A stretch of 57,085 bases of DNA from Planktotalea sp. (GTDB lineage: Bacteria; Pseudomonadota; Alphaproteobacteria; Rhodobacterales; Rhodobacteraceae). The DNA lies in the NCBI RefSeq assembly GCF_018607965.1, contig NZ_JABBAM010000109.1, positions 1 to 57,085 of the forward strand, given 5' to 3'. Of the stretch, positions 28,612-37,937 are shown one piece after another (position 1 is the first letter of the stretch; each line of letters begins with the position of its first letter). Under the pieces are notes generated by a model, which saw nothing but the letters and a program-made list of their open reading frames with translations, searched no databases and was not told the DNA's origin. Made by a program: the position numbers and the translations under genes.

Positions 28612-29762
28612 AACAGCAATTCTGCGATCACTGAATTCAACAAAAGACGACCTTTGGTAGTGGCCCGCAATTGCGTGTCGCTGCTTTCTACCAGTTCAAG
28701 ATCCGTCATGTGGATTAACGCTGATTGGTCGACCGCTGTACCAGCGAGCGCTTCCAAACGTGGCAGATTAATACCTTCGGAAATACGCAGGCCCATCATC
28801 AGATATTCATTTGCTTGATCGGTTGCGCTAAGGGCGTTGCGAAGTTTCTCGCCTTTAACGCGCTCGACATTTTCCAACCAAGCAGTTGGCATTTTGTAGT
28901 GCTCGGTCGCATAGCGAGTTCCGCTGATTGAAAGGCGACCATGGGCACCAGGGCCAACACCAAGGTAGTCGCCATATCGCCAATAGATCAAATTGTGCCG
29001 AGATTCCGATCCCGGCCGCGCATGATTGGACACTTCGTAGGCTTCAAAACCGGCTCTCTCGCCGATCTCCTGCGTTGCCTCGTACATATCTGCGCCGAGG
29101 TCTTCGAGAGGAAGCCCTAGAAGCCTACCTTTTTCATACCGATCCGAAAAAACTGTTCCTTTCTCGATAGTTAGCTGATAAAGGGACAGATGATCAATTG
29201 CCAAAGAAAGGGCTTCATCTAACTCATTTTCCCATTCTTTCAGGGTTTGGTCCTGTCGGGCGTAGATAAGATCGAAACTAACGCGATCAAAGACAGAGCG
29301 CGCGGTGTCGAAGGCAATTTTCGCTTCAGCTACTGTATGGATGCGGCCCAAGCGTTTTAGGTCGCGATCATTCAGCGCCTGAACCCCCATAGAGATCCGC
29401 GTGACACCGCCGTCGGCATATCCACGAAATCGTCCCGCTTCGACAGAGCCAGGATTTGCCTCGAGCGTGATTTCAGGATCGTTCGCCATTGGCCAATGCT
29501 TGCGAATACGAGTGATGATTGCAGTGACCGTATCAGGATGCATCAGGCTGGGCGTCCCACCGCCAAAAAAAACTGCGTTAACGACGCGCCCGGGAAGTTC
29601 GACTGCGGCACGATCCAGTTCTACTAAGTACGCGTTCAGCCAACGCGTTTCGTCTATTTCACGTGAAACATGGGAGTTGAAATCGCAGTAGGGGCATTTG
29701 GCTTGGCAAAATGGCCAGTGCACATAAATGCCAAAGCCACCATTTTGCCAATCAGCGTTCAA
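28608..29762 (-). CDS. hemW: Radical SAM heme chaperone HemW (HemN-like)
   Basis: This radical SAM protein of about 384 residues carries the 4Fe-4S motif CQAKCPYC just after the N-terminal YVHWPF. The segment FFGGGTPSLM and the SAM-binding segment TLEANPGSVE follow. HemW-type proteins hand heme to respiratory enzymes and lack coproporphyrinogen oxidase activity. The start is uncertain. I favour a TTG at 29762, which puts [10 protein letters not shown] at the N-terminus and overlaps rdgB by 11 bp. An ATG at 29798 would overlap rdgB by 47 bp. A near-perfect parS lies in its early codons. Confidence 0.9.
   Translation of the reverse strand: MNADWQNGGFGIYVHWPFCQAKCPYCDFNSHVSREIDETRWLNAYLVELDRAAVELPGRVVNAVFFGGGTPSLMHPDTVTAIITRIRKHWPMANDPEITLEANPGSVEAGRFRGYADGGVTRISMGVQALNDRDLKRLGRIHTVAEAKIAFDTARSVFDRVSFDLIYARQDQTLKEWENELDEALSLAIDHLSLYQLTIEKGTVFSDRYEKGRLLGLPLEDLGADMYEATQEIGERAGFEAYEVSNHARPGSESRHNLIYWRYGDYLGVGPGAHGRLSISGTRYATEHYKMPTAWLENVERVKGEKLRNALSATDQANEYLMMGLRISEGINLPRLEALAGTAVDQSALIHMTDLELVESSDTQLRATTKGRLLLNSVIAELLF
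29655..29670. promoter_or_regulatory. parS site 3 (15/16)
   Basis: TATTTCACGTGAAACA differs from the consensus at one base. It lies in the 5' part of hemW, where the minus strand encodes VSREI, about 1 kb past parB. Confidence 0.8.
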
Positions 29763-30366
29763 AACAACCCTTAACCAATTTGGCGAACGCGTCCGCACGG
29801 TGGCTGATTGTGTTTTTCACAGTGAAATCCATTTCGGCGAAGGTGATGTCATAGCCGTCGGGCATGAACATTGGATCATAGCCGTGGCCCTGCGCGCCGC
29901 GCATCGGCCAAACGAGGGTGCCGTTAACTTTGCCAGTAAAAACCTCGTCGTGACCGTCAGGCCATGCGAGCACCAAGGTCGAACAGAACCGCGCGCGGCG
30001 CGGGTGGGTAGCATTGATGGCCTCTAACTTGTCATGGGTTTTGGTCATCGCCATTTCAAAGTCGCGACCATCCGGCGTTTCGGCCCAATCGGCTGTGTTA
30101 ACGCCGGGTTCATTGTCTAACGCTTCGACTTCGATGCCGCTGTCATCGGAAAGGGCGGGTAGGCCCGTTGCCTTGGCTGCTGCGTGGGCTTTGATTCGTG
30201 CGTTGCCGACAAACGTGCTTTCGGTCTCGTCTGGCTCTGGCAAATTCTTTTCAGCGGCACCTACAATGCTAACCCCAAAGGAGGTCAGCAATTCGCGCAT
30301 CTCATCCAGCTTGCCTGCGTTGTGCGTGGCAATCAAAAGGGTGCTGTCTGTGAATTTCCTGCTCAT
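29752..30366 (-). CDS. rdgB: RdgB/HAM1 XTP/dITP pyrophosphatase
   Basis: This 204-residue house-cleaning enzyme hydrolyses dITP, XTP and ITP to monophosphates. The N-terminal motif is [16 protein letters not shown] at residues 12-27, followed by [18 protein letters not shown] and the C-terminal [10 protein letters not shown]. The start overlaps the rph stop as ATGA. rph-rdgB-hemW form a leftward operon. Confidence 0.96.
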   Translation of the reverse strand: MSRKFTDSTLLIATHNAGKLDEMRELLTSFGVSIVGAAEKNLPEPDETESTFVGNARIKAHAAAKATGLPALSDDSGIEVEALDNEPGVNTADWAETPDGRDFEMAMTKTHDKLEAINATHPRRARFCSTLVLAWPDGHDEVFTGKVNGTLVWPMRGAQGHGYDPMFMPDGYDITFAEMDFTVKNTISHRADAFAKLVKGCFER

Positions 30367-31076
30367 GCAACAGCTGCCAATTGAATCGCGGACAATTCGG
30401 AAACACCTTTCTCGGCCAGGTCGATCAGCTGGTTCATTTGATCGCGCGAATATGTACTGCCTTCAGCGCTCATCTGCGTTTCGATCATTTGGCCGTTTGC
30501 GAGCATGATGAAGTTGCCATCAACGCCGGCTTCGCTGTCCTCTGGATAGTCTAGATCAAGAATGGCTTGGCCGGCATAGATACCACAAGAGATCGCTGAA
30601 ACGGGGCTAATCAAAGGATCAGAAATGATGTCACCGGCCTTGATCAGCTTGTTCACAGCCAATTTCAAAGCAACCCAACCGCCTGTGATAGAGGCACAAC
30701 GCGTGCCGCCATCTGCTTGGATAACGTCGCAATCAATGATGATTTGACGTTCGCCAAGCGCGACGCGATCAACGCCCGCACGCAAAGAACGCCCTATTAG
30801 TCTCTGAATTTCGACTGTTCGCCCACCTTGCTTGCCCGCTGTCGCCTCACGACGCATACGCGATGTAGTGGACCGCGGAAGCATACCATATTCAGCAGTG
30901 ACCCATCCCAGACCGGACCCTTTGATGAATTGGGGAACGCGTGGTTCAAGGCTGGCGGTACACAAAACATGGGTGTCGCCAATTTTTATCATGCACGATC
31001 CTTCTGCATGTTTCGTCACACCTGTCTCGATAGAAACCGAGCGCATTTCGTTGAGTTCACGTCCAGAGGGCCGCAT
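30363..31076 (-). CDS. rph: Ribonuclease PH
   Basis: This 237-residue phosphorolytic 3'-5' exoribonuclease trims tRNA 3' ends. The N-terminus [11 protein letters not shown], the segment [16 protein letters not shown] and the phosphate-binding GRSLRAGVD and [12 protein letters not shown] match the family. The ATG at 31076 has a good ribosome-binding site (AAAGGATA); the upstream in-frame extension is not family sequence. It is first in the rph-rdgB-hemW operon and divergent from hrcA. Confidence 0.96.
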   Translation of the reverse strand: MRPSGRELNEMRSVSIETGVTKHAEGSCMIKIGDTHVLCTASLEPRVPQFIKGSGLGWVTAEYGMLPRSTTSRMRREATAGKQGGRTVEIQRLIGRSLRAGVDRVALGERQIIIDCDVIQADGGTRCASITGGWVALKLAVNKLIKAGDIISDPLISPVSAISCGIYAGQAILDLDYPEDSEAGVDGNFIMLANGQMIETQMSAEGSTYSRDQMNQLIDLAEKGVSELSAIQLAAVA

Positions 31077-31136
31077 GTGATATCCTTTCAATTTGCATAT
31101 GGGATACAAGGCGCGCGGATGGTTGCGCAACCCCGA

Positions 31137-31166
31137 TTGACCTTTGGCCCTTAGCGGTCCTTTAAT
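31137..31166 (+). promoter_or_regulatory. Candidate sigma-70 promoter of hrcA-grpE
   Basis: TTGACC (31137-31142) and TTTAAT (31161-31166) with an 18-bp spacer resemble -35 and -10 elements. The pair lies 24 bp upstream of the proposed hrcA start, in the rph-hrcA divergent region. I saw no clear CIRCE inverted repeat there. Confidence 0.35.
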
Positions 31167-31190
31167 AGACGCGTATTATAGGTGATGCGC

Positions 31191-32252
31191 ATGCAAGACG
31201 GTCCGCAGTTATTATCAGAAATGAACGATCGCTCACGCGAGGTTTTTCGGCAGGTTGTCGAGGGATATTTGGCGAATGGCGAGCCTGTGGGATCAAGGAC
31301 GTTGACGCGGTCGCTGTCTGAAAAAGTAAGCGCGGCAACGATCCGTAATGTGATGCAGGATTTGGAATTTCACGGGTTACTGGGTAGCCCGCATGTCAGT
31401 TCAGGACGCATTCCAACGCAACAAGGGTTGCGCATGTTTGTGGATGGTCTGCTTGAGGTGGATGATCTGAACCATGATGATCGCCAAAAGATCAACTCAA
31501 CCGTCGATAATGGGTCTGATGTTGGTGATATATTGGATCGCGTTGGATCTGCTTTGTCTGGCGTCACCCAAGGTGCATCGCTGGTTCTAACGCCGAAACA
31601 TGAAGCTGCGATTAAGCATATCGAATTTGTGTCACTTTCACTGGATCGAGCACTGGTTGTGTTAGTCTTTGCTGATGGCCATGTGGAAAACCGCTTGTTC
31701 ACGCCGCCTCCTGGTCAAACGCCAAGCTCTATGCGCGAAGCAGCAAATTTCCTGAATGCCTTGATGGAGGGCCGCACGCTAAGCGAGCTGCAAACTGTAA
31801 TTCGCCGCGAAATTTCATCGCGCCGCCAAGAGATTGATGTTCTGGCGCGTGATCTTGTGGAAAGCGGCATCGCTGTTTGGGAAAATGAGGGCGAACTTCA
31901 TGAACGCTTGATCGTGCGCGGTCGTTCAAATCTGCTTGCGGATGAAGCGCCTGAAGAAGACCTTGAACGAATCAGAACGCTGTTTGATGACCTTGAACGT
32001 AAGCGCGATATCGCTGATTTCTTGGAGCTGACCCAAGATGGGGACGGTGTACGCATTTTTATTGGTTCTGAGAACAAACTTTTCTCACTTTCGGGTTCCT
32101 CTTTGGTGGTTTCTCCCTATATGAACTCTGAGCGAAAAATTATTGGTGCAGTGGGTGTTATCGGTCCGACGCGACTCAATTATGGGCGTATTGTGCCGAT
32201 AGTCGATTACACGGCGCAACTGGTTGGTAAGCTGATTTCCGACCGGAGTTAG
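31191..32252 (+). CDS. hrcA: Heat-inducible transcriptional repressor HrcA
   Basis: This 353-residue repressor of class I heat-shock genes binds CIRCE operators. The N-terminal winged helix includes LSEMNDRSREVFRQVVEGYL, EPVGSRTLTR and AATIRNVMQDLE, followed by the ligand-sensing and dimerisation core (FIGSENKLFSLSGSSLVVSP). I chose the ATG at 31191 because AGGTGA at 31180-31185 is well spaced for it. GTG (31182) and ATG (31185) are in-frame alternatives. grpE follows after 12 bp. Confidence 0.93.
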   Translation: MQDGPQLLSEMNDRSREVFRQVVEGYLANGEPVGSRTLTRSLSEKVSAATIRNVMQDLEFHGLLGSPHVSSGRIPTQQGLRMFVDGLLEVDDLNHDDRQKINSTVDNGSDVGDILDRVGSALSGVTQGASLVLTPKHEAAIKHIEFVSLSLDRALVVLVFADGHVENRLFTPPPGQTPSSMREAANFLNALMEGRTLSELQTVIRREISSRRQEIDVLARDLVESGIAVWENEGELHERLIVRGRSNLLADEAPEEDLERIRTLFDDLERKRDIADFLELTQDGDGVRIFIGSENKLFSLSGSSLVVSPYMNSERKIIGAVGVIGPTRLNYGRIVPIVDYTAQLVGKLISDRS

Positions 32253-32264
32253 AGGTGAGATATA

Positions 32265-32834
32265 ATGGCAGAGCGTAATGAAAACGAATTTTTGGACGAT
32301 CTGGACGCGCTAGAGGCGGAGTTCGACGAACAAGAAGAAGCAGAGCCGACAGAGGACGAGCTAGCTGCGGATGCGCTGGCGATTGTGACGGCGGAGCGTG
32401 ACGAATTTAAGGACCGTTTCATGCGTGCCTTGGCGGATGCCGAGAATTCGCGCAAGCGGTCTGATCGTGATCGCAAGGAAGCAGAGAACTATGGTGGCTC
32501 TAAGTTGGCCCGTGATTTGCTACCTGTGTACGACAACATGAAGCGTGCTTTAGAAGCCGCGACAAATGAGCAGCGCGAATTTTCCGCAGCTTTGATCGAA
32601 GGCATTGAGCTGACGATGCGCGAATTAATCAATGTCTTTGGCAAGCACGGAATTACACCCGTAACGCCTGAAGTCGGTGATAAGTTTGATCCCAAAGTGC
32701 ACCAAGCGATGTTTGAAGCGCCTGTTCTCGGCGCGAAAGCCGGTGAAATTATTCAGGTCGCAGCGGAAGGGTTCATGTTGTTTGATCGCCTTTTGCGTCC
32801 GGCCCAAGTTGGGGTGAGTTCGTCAACGTCTTAA
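32265..32834 (+). CDS. grpE: Nucleotide exchange factor GrpE
   Basis: This 189-residue co-chaperone releases ADP from DnaK. An acidic N-terminal coiled coil (DDLDALEAEFDEQEEAEPTE) leads into the helix ERDEFKDRFMRALADAENSR. The beta-wing region follows with GITPVTPEVGDKFDPKVHQA. It is coupled to hrcA in one operon, a common alphaproteobacterial arrangement, and is followed by a strong terminator. Confidence 0.95.
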   Translation: MAERNENEFLDDLDALEAEFDEQEEAEPTEDELAADALAIVTAERDEFKDRFMRALADAENSRKRSDRDRKEAENYGGSKLARDLLPVYDNMKRALEAATNEQREFSAALIEGIELTMRELINVFGKHGITPVTPEVGDKFDPKVHQAMFEAPVLGAKAGEIIQVAAEGFMLFDRLLRPAQVGVSSSTS

Positions 32835-32875
32835 AGCGTTGATGCTTCCGGCGGGGATATTTTGAAAAGGTGAAG

Positions 32876-32910
32876 AACGGCGTTGCAATTAAGTTTGCGA
32901 CGCCGTTTTT
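32876..32910 (+). terminator. Intrinsic terminator of hrcA-grpE, overlapping the mutS 3' end
   Basis: A 13-bp stem pairs AACGGCGTTGCAA (32876-32888) with TTGCGACGCCGTT (32895-32907) around a 6-nt loop, with one T-G wobble. The arm ends in TTTTT (32906-32910). It reads for the plus strand. The right arm is inside the last codons of the convergent mutS gene. Confidence 0.85.
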
Positions 32911-35534
32911 AGTTTGTAGATCAGGTCTAGCGCTTCTTTTGGCGTAAGCTCGTCAGGGTGGATGGTTTCTAGCAGGTCTACCACTGGCGATTGTTTGGTT
33001 TGGATTGTTGGCGGTGGGGGTGTTGCTGAAAAGAGGGGCAGATCGTCGACGACCGCCTTTTGTCCGCCGCCCTCACGCTCGCTTTTTTCGAGGGCATCCA
33101 AGACGATACGGGCGCGCTCAACCACCGTCGCTGGTAGGCCGGCAAGTTTGGCAACTTGTACACCGTAGCTTCGGTCGGCTGCACCTTTGATGACCTCATG
33201 CAAGAAGATTACATCGCCTTCCCATTCACGCACGAAAACTGTGGCGTTTTCTGCGCCGTCGAGTTTCGCGGTGAGGTTGGTGAGTTCGTGATAGTGTGTC
33301 GCGAACAGTGCGCGGGATCGATTGACGTCATGCAGGTGTTCAAGTGTGGCCCATGCGATGGAAAGGCCGTCGTACGTAGCGGTTCCACGCCCGATTTCAT
33401 CGAGGATGACCAGCGCGCGATCATCGGCTTGGTTGAGGATAGCAGCGGTTTCGACCATTTCGACCATGAATGTAGAGCGCCCTCGTGCGAGATCGTCAGA
33501 CGCGCCAACACGGCTGAAAAGTTGGCTGATAATCCCGATGTGCGCGTCTTGCGCAGGGACGTAACTGCCCATTTGCGCAAGGACGGCGATAAGGGCGTTC
33601 TGACGAAGGAAGGTCGATTTACCCGCCATGTTCGGACCCGTCAAAAGCCAAATTGCAGCACCGTCGGCATCATTGGAAAGATCGCAGTTGTTGGCGATAA
33701 ACGGCGTGCTGCCTTGGTTGCGCAGGGCTTGTTCAACGACTGGATGGCGGCCGCCCGTCACGTGAAACATTCTGGTGTTGTCGACTTTAGGCGCGCTCCA
33801 ATCCTCAGCGCGTGCGAGGGCGGCAAGACTTGCGTTTAGATCGATTTCCGAAATGGCGCGCGCGGTGTTTGATATCTCAGCAGCGCTGTTAAGTATTGCC
33901 TTTGTTAGTGTCTGATAATGACGCTTCTCAATCTCAAGAGCGTGGTTGCCTGCGTTAAGGATCTTGGTTTCAATTTCTGATAGATCGACCGTCGTGAAGC
34001 GTACTTGATTGGCCGTGGTCTGGCGGTGAACGAAGGTTTCATTCAAGGGCGCAGCCAGCATCTTTTCAGCGTGTGCAGAGGTGGTTTCGATGAAGTAGCC
34101 AAGGACGTTATTATGTTTGATCTTTAGCGACGTGATGCCAGCAAGTTCTGCATAGTTCTTTTGCATCGTTGCTATAACGCTGCGGCCCTCATCACGAAGT
34201 GCGCGCGTGTCGTCGAGATCGTCGTCAAACCCAGCGGCAATGAAACCACCATCGCGTGCCAGCATGGGCGGTTCAGCAACGAGCGCGTCGTCGAGCAATT
34301 TGATAAGATCAGTGTGACCTGAAAGTGATGCAAGACTGGTTGCGAGCAGTTCAGGTGCGTCGGTCAATCCTTGGTTTTGGATATCATCAGCCTGTTCAAG
34401 CCCATTGCGGATGGCGGCGACGTCACGTGGTCCACCACGTTCCAGAGAAAGGCGCGAAAGCGCGCGATCGAGGTCTGGAACTTTGCGCAGCGTGCTACGT
34501 AGATCTTCAGTCTTTCGCGTGTTCTCAAAAAACCAAGTGACGGCGTCAAGACGGGCATGGACCGTGGCAAGGTCACGGGATGGGCTAGATAGGCGACGTT
34601 CTAAAAGACGGCCGCCACCAGCGGTAACGCTACGATCAATAACGGACAAAAGTGAACCCGCGCGACCCCCATTTAGGCTGGCGGTCAGTTCAAGGTTTCG
34701 ACGCGTGGCCGCATCGATCTGCATGGTGCCGCCGCTGCTTTCTTTTTGGGGTGGGCGCAAAAGCGGGAGTTTACCTTTTTGGGTAATTTCAAGATATTCA
34801 ATCAACGCACTCATCGCGGAAATTTCTGGGCGGGTGAACTCACCGAAGGCATCTAGAGAAGCAATCTTGAACACATCGCATATGCGTTTCGCGCCTTGTG
34901 TGCTGTCGAAGGCACCAGGGGACAGGGGTGAAATAGCTGCGCCTGATTCAGAGACTAAATTGAGGGTTTCAGTCTCTGACGTATCAGACAGAACGACTTC
35001 GCTGGGGGCGAGGCGTGCCAATTCAGGGGAAAGACGAACCGCACTAAGTGGCATCACGTGAAACGCACCTGTCGACATATCGGCCCATGCCAATGCACCA
35101 TCACCACGCACATCTGCGTAGGCCGCGAGATAATTGTGTCGCCGTGCGTCTAGCAGACTTTCCTCGGTTAACGTGCCGGGGGTCACAAGGCGGATTACCT
35201 CGCGATGAACCACGGATTTCGCACCGCGCTTTTTCGCTTCTGCGGGGCTTTCCATTTGTTCGCAAACGGCGACACGAAACCCTTTGCGGATCAACGTCAA
35301 AAGATAGCCTTCAGCTGCGTGATGGGGAACGCCGCACATCGGGATTTCGGAGCCCTCGTGTTTACCACGTTTCGTGAGGGCAATGTCCAAGGCTTCGGAC
35401 GCCGCTACGGCATCATCAAAGAACAGCTCGTAGAAATCGCCCATTCTGTAGAAGAGCAGCGCATCAGGATAGCTGACTTTGATGTCCATAAATTGCGCCA
35501 TCATGGGCGTGACGGTTGGTTTTTCGGTGCTCAT
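32889..35534 (-). CDS. mutS: DNA mismatch repair protein MutS
   Basis: This 881-residue protein recognises mismatches. The N-terminal mismatch-binding motif is YPDALLFYRMGDFYELFFDDA, here split as YPDALLFYRMGD and FYELFFDDA, and includes the Phe-X-Glu contact. The Walker A motif TGPNMAGKSTFLRQ is near residue 640 and Walker B is ALVILDEIGRGTATYDG near 720. The C-terminal region ends with the usual helical tail. It is convergent with grpE and divergent from the malic enzyme gene. The length is normal for Rhodobacteraceae. Confidence 0.97.
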   Translation of the reverse strand: MSTEKPTVTPMMAQFMDIKVSYPDALLFYRMGDFYELFFDDAVAASEALDIALTKRGKHEGSEIPMCGVPHHAAEGYLLTLIRKGFRVAVCEQMESPAEAKKRGAKSVVHREVIRLVTPGTLTEESLLDARRHNYLAAYADVRGDGALAWADMSTGAFHVMPLSAVRLSPELARLAPSEVVLSDTSETETLNLVSESGAAISPLSPGAFDSTQGAKRICDVFKIASLDAFGEFTRPEISAMSALIEYLEITQKGKLPLLRPPQKESSGGTMQIDAATRRNLELTASLNGGRAGSLLSVIDRSVTAGGGRLLERRLSSPSRDLATVHARLDAVTWFFENTRKTEDLRSTLRKVPDLDRALSRLSLERGGPRDVAAIRNGLEQADDIQNQGLTDAPELLATSLASLSGHTDLIKLLDDALVAEPPMLARDGGFIAAGFDDDLDDTRALRDEGRSVIATMQKNYAELAGITSLKIKHNNVLGYFIETTSAHAEKMLAAPLNETFVHRQTTANQVRFTTVDLSEIETKILNAGNHALEIEKRHYQTLTKAILNSAAEISNTARAISEIDLNASLAALARAEDWSAPKVDNTRMFHVTGGRHPVVEQALRNQGSTPFIANNCDLSNDADGAAIWLLTGPNMAGKSTFLRQNALIAVLAQMGSYVPAQDAHIGIISQLFSRVGASDDLARGRSTFMVEMVETAAILNQADDRALVILDEIGRGTATYDGLSIAWATLEHLHDVNRSRALFATHYHELTNLTAKLDGAENATVFVREWEGDVIFLHEVIKGAADRSYGVQVAKLAGLPATVVERARIVLDALEKSEREGGGQKAVVDDLPLFSATPPPPTIQTKQSPVVDLLETIHPDELTPKEALDLIYKLKTASQT

Positions 35535-35663
35535 GCAGTCCCCCTGAACTTGGGGCGCAGACTAGCGGTGCGACACTAAGGGCGAAAGGTGTATTTCGAC
35601 GAGGAGTTGAGCGCGAAGAGTGCTTAAGCTAAGAAGTTCTAACGCCATAAGGAACGCAGCATC

Positions 35664-37919
35664 ATGTCTAGACAAAAAATCACCGACGAAGACGCACTCG
35701 CGTTCCATTTAGAACCCACGCCCGGCAAGTTCGAAATCACAGCGACCGTCCCGATGACGACGCAGCGCGATCTGTCGTTGGCCTATTCGCCAGGTGTTGC
35801 GGTGCCGTGTTTGGCAATCGCTGAAAACCCAGAGCTGGCGTATGATTACACCAACAAAGGCAATTTGGTAGCGGTGATATCTAACGGTACTGCTGTGTTG
35901 GGTTTGGGCAATCTTGGTGCGCTTGGATCTAAGCCGGTGATGGAGGGGAAGGCGGTTTTGTTCAAACGCTTCGCCGACGTGAATTCCATTGATATCGAGT
36001 TGGATACAGAAGACCCCGATGCGTTCTGTGATGCTGTTCGTCTTATGGGGCCGACGTTTGGGGGCATTAACCTTGAAGACATCAAAGCGCCTGAGTGTTT
36101 CATCATCGAACAACGCTTGAAGGAAGAAATGGACATTCCCGTCTTCCACGATGACCAACATGGAACTGCCGTTATTTGTGCGGCGGGACTTTTGAATGCG
36201 CTGCACCTCTCGAGCAAAAAGATCGAAGACGTTAAGATTGTTTTGAACGGTGCGGGGGCGGCTGGTATCGCGTGTATTGAGCTGCTGAAATCGATGGGCG
36301 CCAAGCACAACAATTGCATCGTGTGTGACACAAAAGGCGTTATTTATCAGGGCCGCACGGAAGGTATGAACCAGTGGAAATCTGCCCATGCAATCACGAC
36401 AGAGTTGCGTACCTTGGACGAGGCGATGGTTGGTGCAGACGTATTTCTTGGTGTGTCCGTTAAGGGTGCTGTGACGCAAAACATGGTTATCAGCATGGCT
36501 GACAACCCAGTGATTTTCGCGATGGCGAACCCTGATCCAGAGATTACGCCAGAAGATGCGCATGAAGTGCGCGCGGACGCGATTGTTGCAACGGGTCGTT
36601 CTGATTACCCGAACCAAGTTAATAACGTGCTTGGTTTTCCGTACCTGTTCCGTGGTGCTTTGGACATTCACGCACGCGCGATTAACGATGAGATGAAGAT
36701 TGCGTGTGCCCATGCGCTGGCGCAATTGGCGCGCGAGGATGTGCCTGACGAAGTGGCGATGGCCTACGGCAAGAATCTGACGTTTGGACGTGATTACATC
36801 ATTCCGACACCGTTCGATCCGCGTTTGATCCACCGTATTCCACCCGCTGTTGCGAAGGCTGGAATGCACACAGGTGTTGCGCGACGTCCGATCATCGACA
36901 TGGATGCATATGAGCTTTCGTTGAAGACACGCATGGATCCAACGGCCAACATTTTGCGCGGAATCAATGCGCGAGCTCGCACGGCGCAGGCGCGTATGAT
37001 TTTTGCAGAGGGCGACGATCCTCGCGTGTTGCGCGCTGCGGTTCAATATCAGCGAAACGGTCTAGGCAAAGCCTTGGTTGTGGGGCGTTCCAACGACGTT
37101 AAGGCCAAGCTGGAAGAGGCGGGCATGGGCGATGCGTTCCGCGAATTGGAGATTGTGAATGCGGCGAATACGCAGCATTTGGATACCTATAAAGACTATC
37201 TGTATAAACGTTTGCAGCGCAAAGGTCTGGACAGCGTAGATGTGCACCGCCTTGCGACGCGGGATCGGCATGTGTTCTCATCCTTGATGTTGGCGCATGG
37301 GCACGGCGATGGTTTGGTCACGGGTGCAACACGTAAATCCGCGCATGTGCTTGAACTTGTTAACCACGTTTTCGACGCTTCCGCGAAGCATGGCGCGGTT
37401 GGTGTGACTGCGCTTTTGCATAAAGGCCGGATTGTTTTGATGGCCGACACGCTTGTGCACGAATGGCCTGATGAAAATGATTTAGCGACGATTGCAGAAC
37501 GTGGCGCAGCCGTTGCGCGTGATCTTGGCTTGATGCCACGTGTGGCCTTCGTTAGCTTTTCCACGTTTGGTTATCCGGTGTCAGAGCGTGCAGAAAAGAT
37601 GCACATCGCGCCCGACGTGCTAAAAGCCCGTGGCGTTGATTTCGAGTATGAGGGCGAAATGACAGTCGACGTTGCCCTGAACGCGAAGTCTGCAGAGCAA
37701 TATCCGTTCTCTCGTTTGACTGGTCCTGCGAATGTTCTTGTCGTTCCTGCGCGTCACTCTGCCAGCATTTCGGTTAAGCTGATGCAGGAGCTTGCGGGTG
37801 CGACTGTTATTGGTCCGATCCTGAGCGGTGTTGATAAGCCAATTCAGATTTGTTCGACGGTCTCGACGGCAAATGACATTCTGAACATGGCGGTTCTGGC
37901 TGCTTGTAAGGTTGGTTAA
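35664..37919 (+). CDS. maeB: NADP-dependent malic enzyme with C-terminal phosphotransacetylase-like domain
   Basis: This 751-residue fusion has a malic enzyme domain (about 1-430) and a PTA_PTB domain (about 430-751). The malic part includes LSLAYSPGVAVPCL, GNLGALGSKPVMEGKAVLF, the NADP site VLNGAGAAGIACIELL and the metal-binding FHDDQHGTA. The second domain is usually regulatory (acetyl-CoA sensing) and not catalytic. The enzyme decarboxylates malate to pyruvate and supplies NADPH. It is divergent from mutS. Confidence 0.95.
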   Translation: MSRQKITDEDALAFHLEPTPGKFEITATVPMTTQRDLSLAYSPGVAVPCLAIAENPELAYDYTNKGNLVAVISNGTAVLGLGNLGALGSKPVMEGKAVLFKRFADVNSIDIELDTEDPDAFCDAVRLMGPTFGGINLEDIKAPECFIIEQRLKEEMDIPVFHDDQHGTAVICAAGLLNALHLSSKKIEDVKIVLNGAGAAGIACIELLKSMGAKHNNCIVCDTKGVIYQGRTEGMNQWKSAHAITTELRTLDEAMVGADVFLGVSVKGAVTQNMVISMADNPVIFAMANPDPEITPEDAHEVRADAIVATGRSDYPNQVNNVLGFPYLFRGALDIHARAINDEMKIACAHALAQLAREDVPDEVAMAYGKNLTFGRDYIIPTPFDPRLIHRIPPAVAKAGMHTGVARRPIIDMDAYELSLKTRMDPTANILRGINARARTAQARMIFAEGDDPRVLRAAVQYQRNGLGKALVVGRSNDVKAKLEEAGMGDAFRELEIVNAANTQHLDTYKDYLYKRLQRKGLDSVDVHRLATRDRHVFSSLMLAHGHGDGLVTGATRKSAHVLELVNHVFDASAKHGAVGVTALLHKGRIVLMADTLVHEWPDENDLATIAERGAAVARDLGLMPRVAFVSFSTFGYPVSERAEKMHIAPDVLKARGVDFEYEGEMTVDVALNAKSAEQYPFSRLTGPANVLVVPARHSASISVKLMQELAGATVIGPILSGVDKPIQICSTVSTANDILNMAVLAACKVG

Positions 37920-37937
37920 CCTCTTGAGGGGCGTAGC

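Noticed and set aside
33754-33769. parS-like CCCGTCACGTGAAACA in mutS
   Set aside because: It matches the consensus at only 12 of 16 positions; only the inner palindrome and one arm fit, and this can arise by chance.
35050-35065. parS-like GGCATCACGTGAAACG in mutS
   Set aside because: Only the central TCACGTGAAAC portion matches; several outer bases differ.
35709-37046. A 445-codon open frame on the minus strand inside the malic enzyme gene
   Set aside because: It lies wholly within a conserved gene, has no recognisable domain and shows the composition expected of an antisense shadow.
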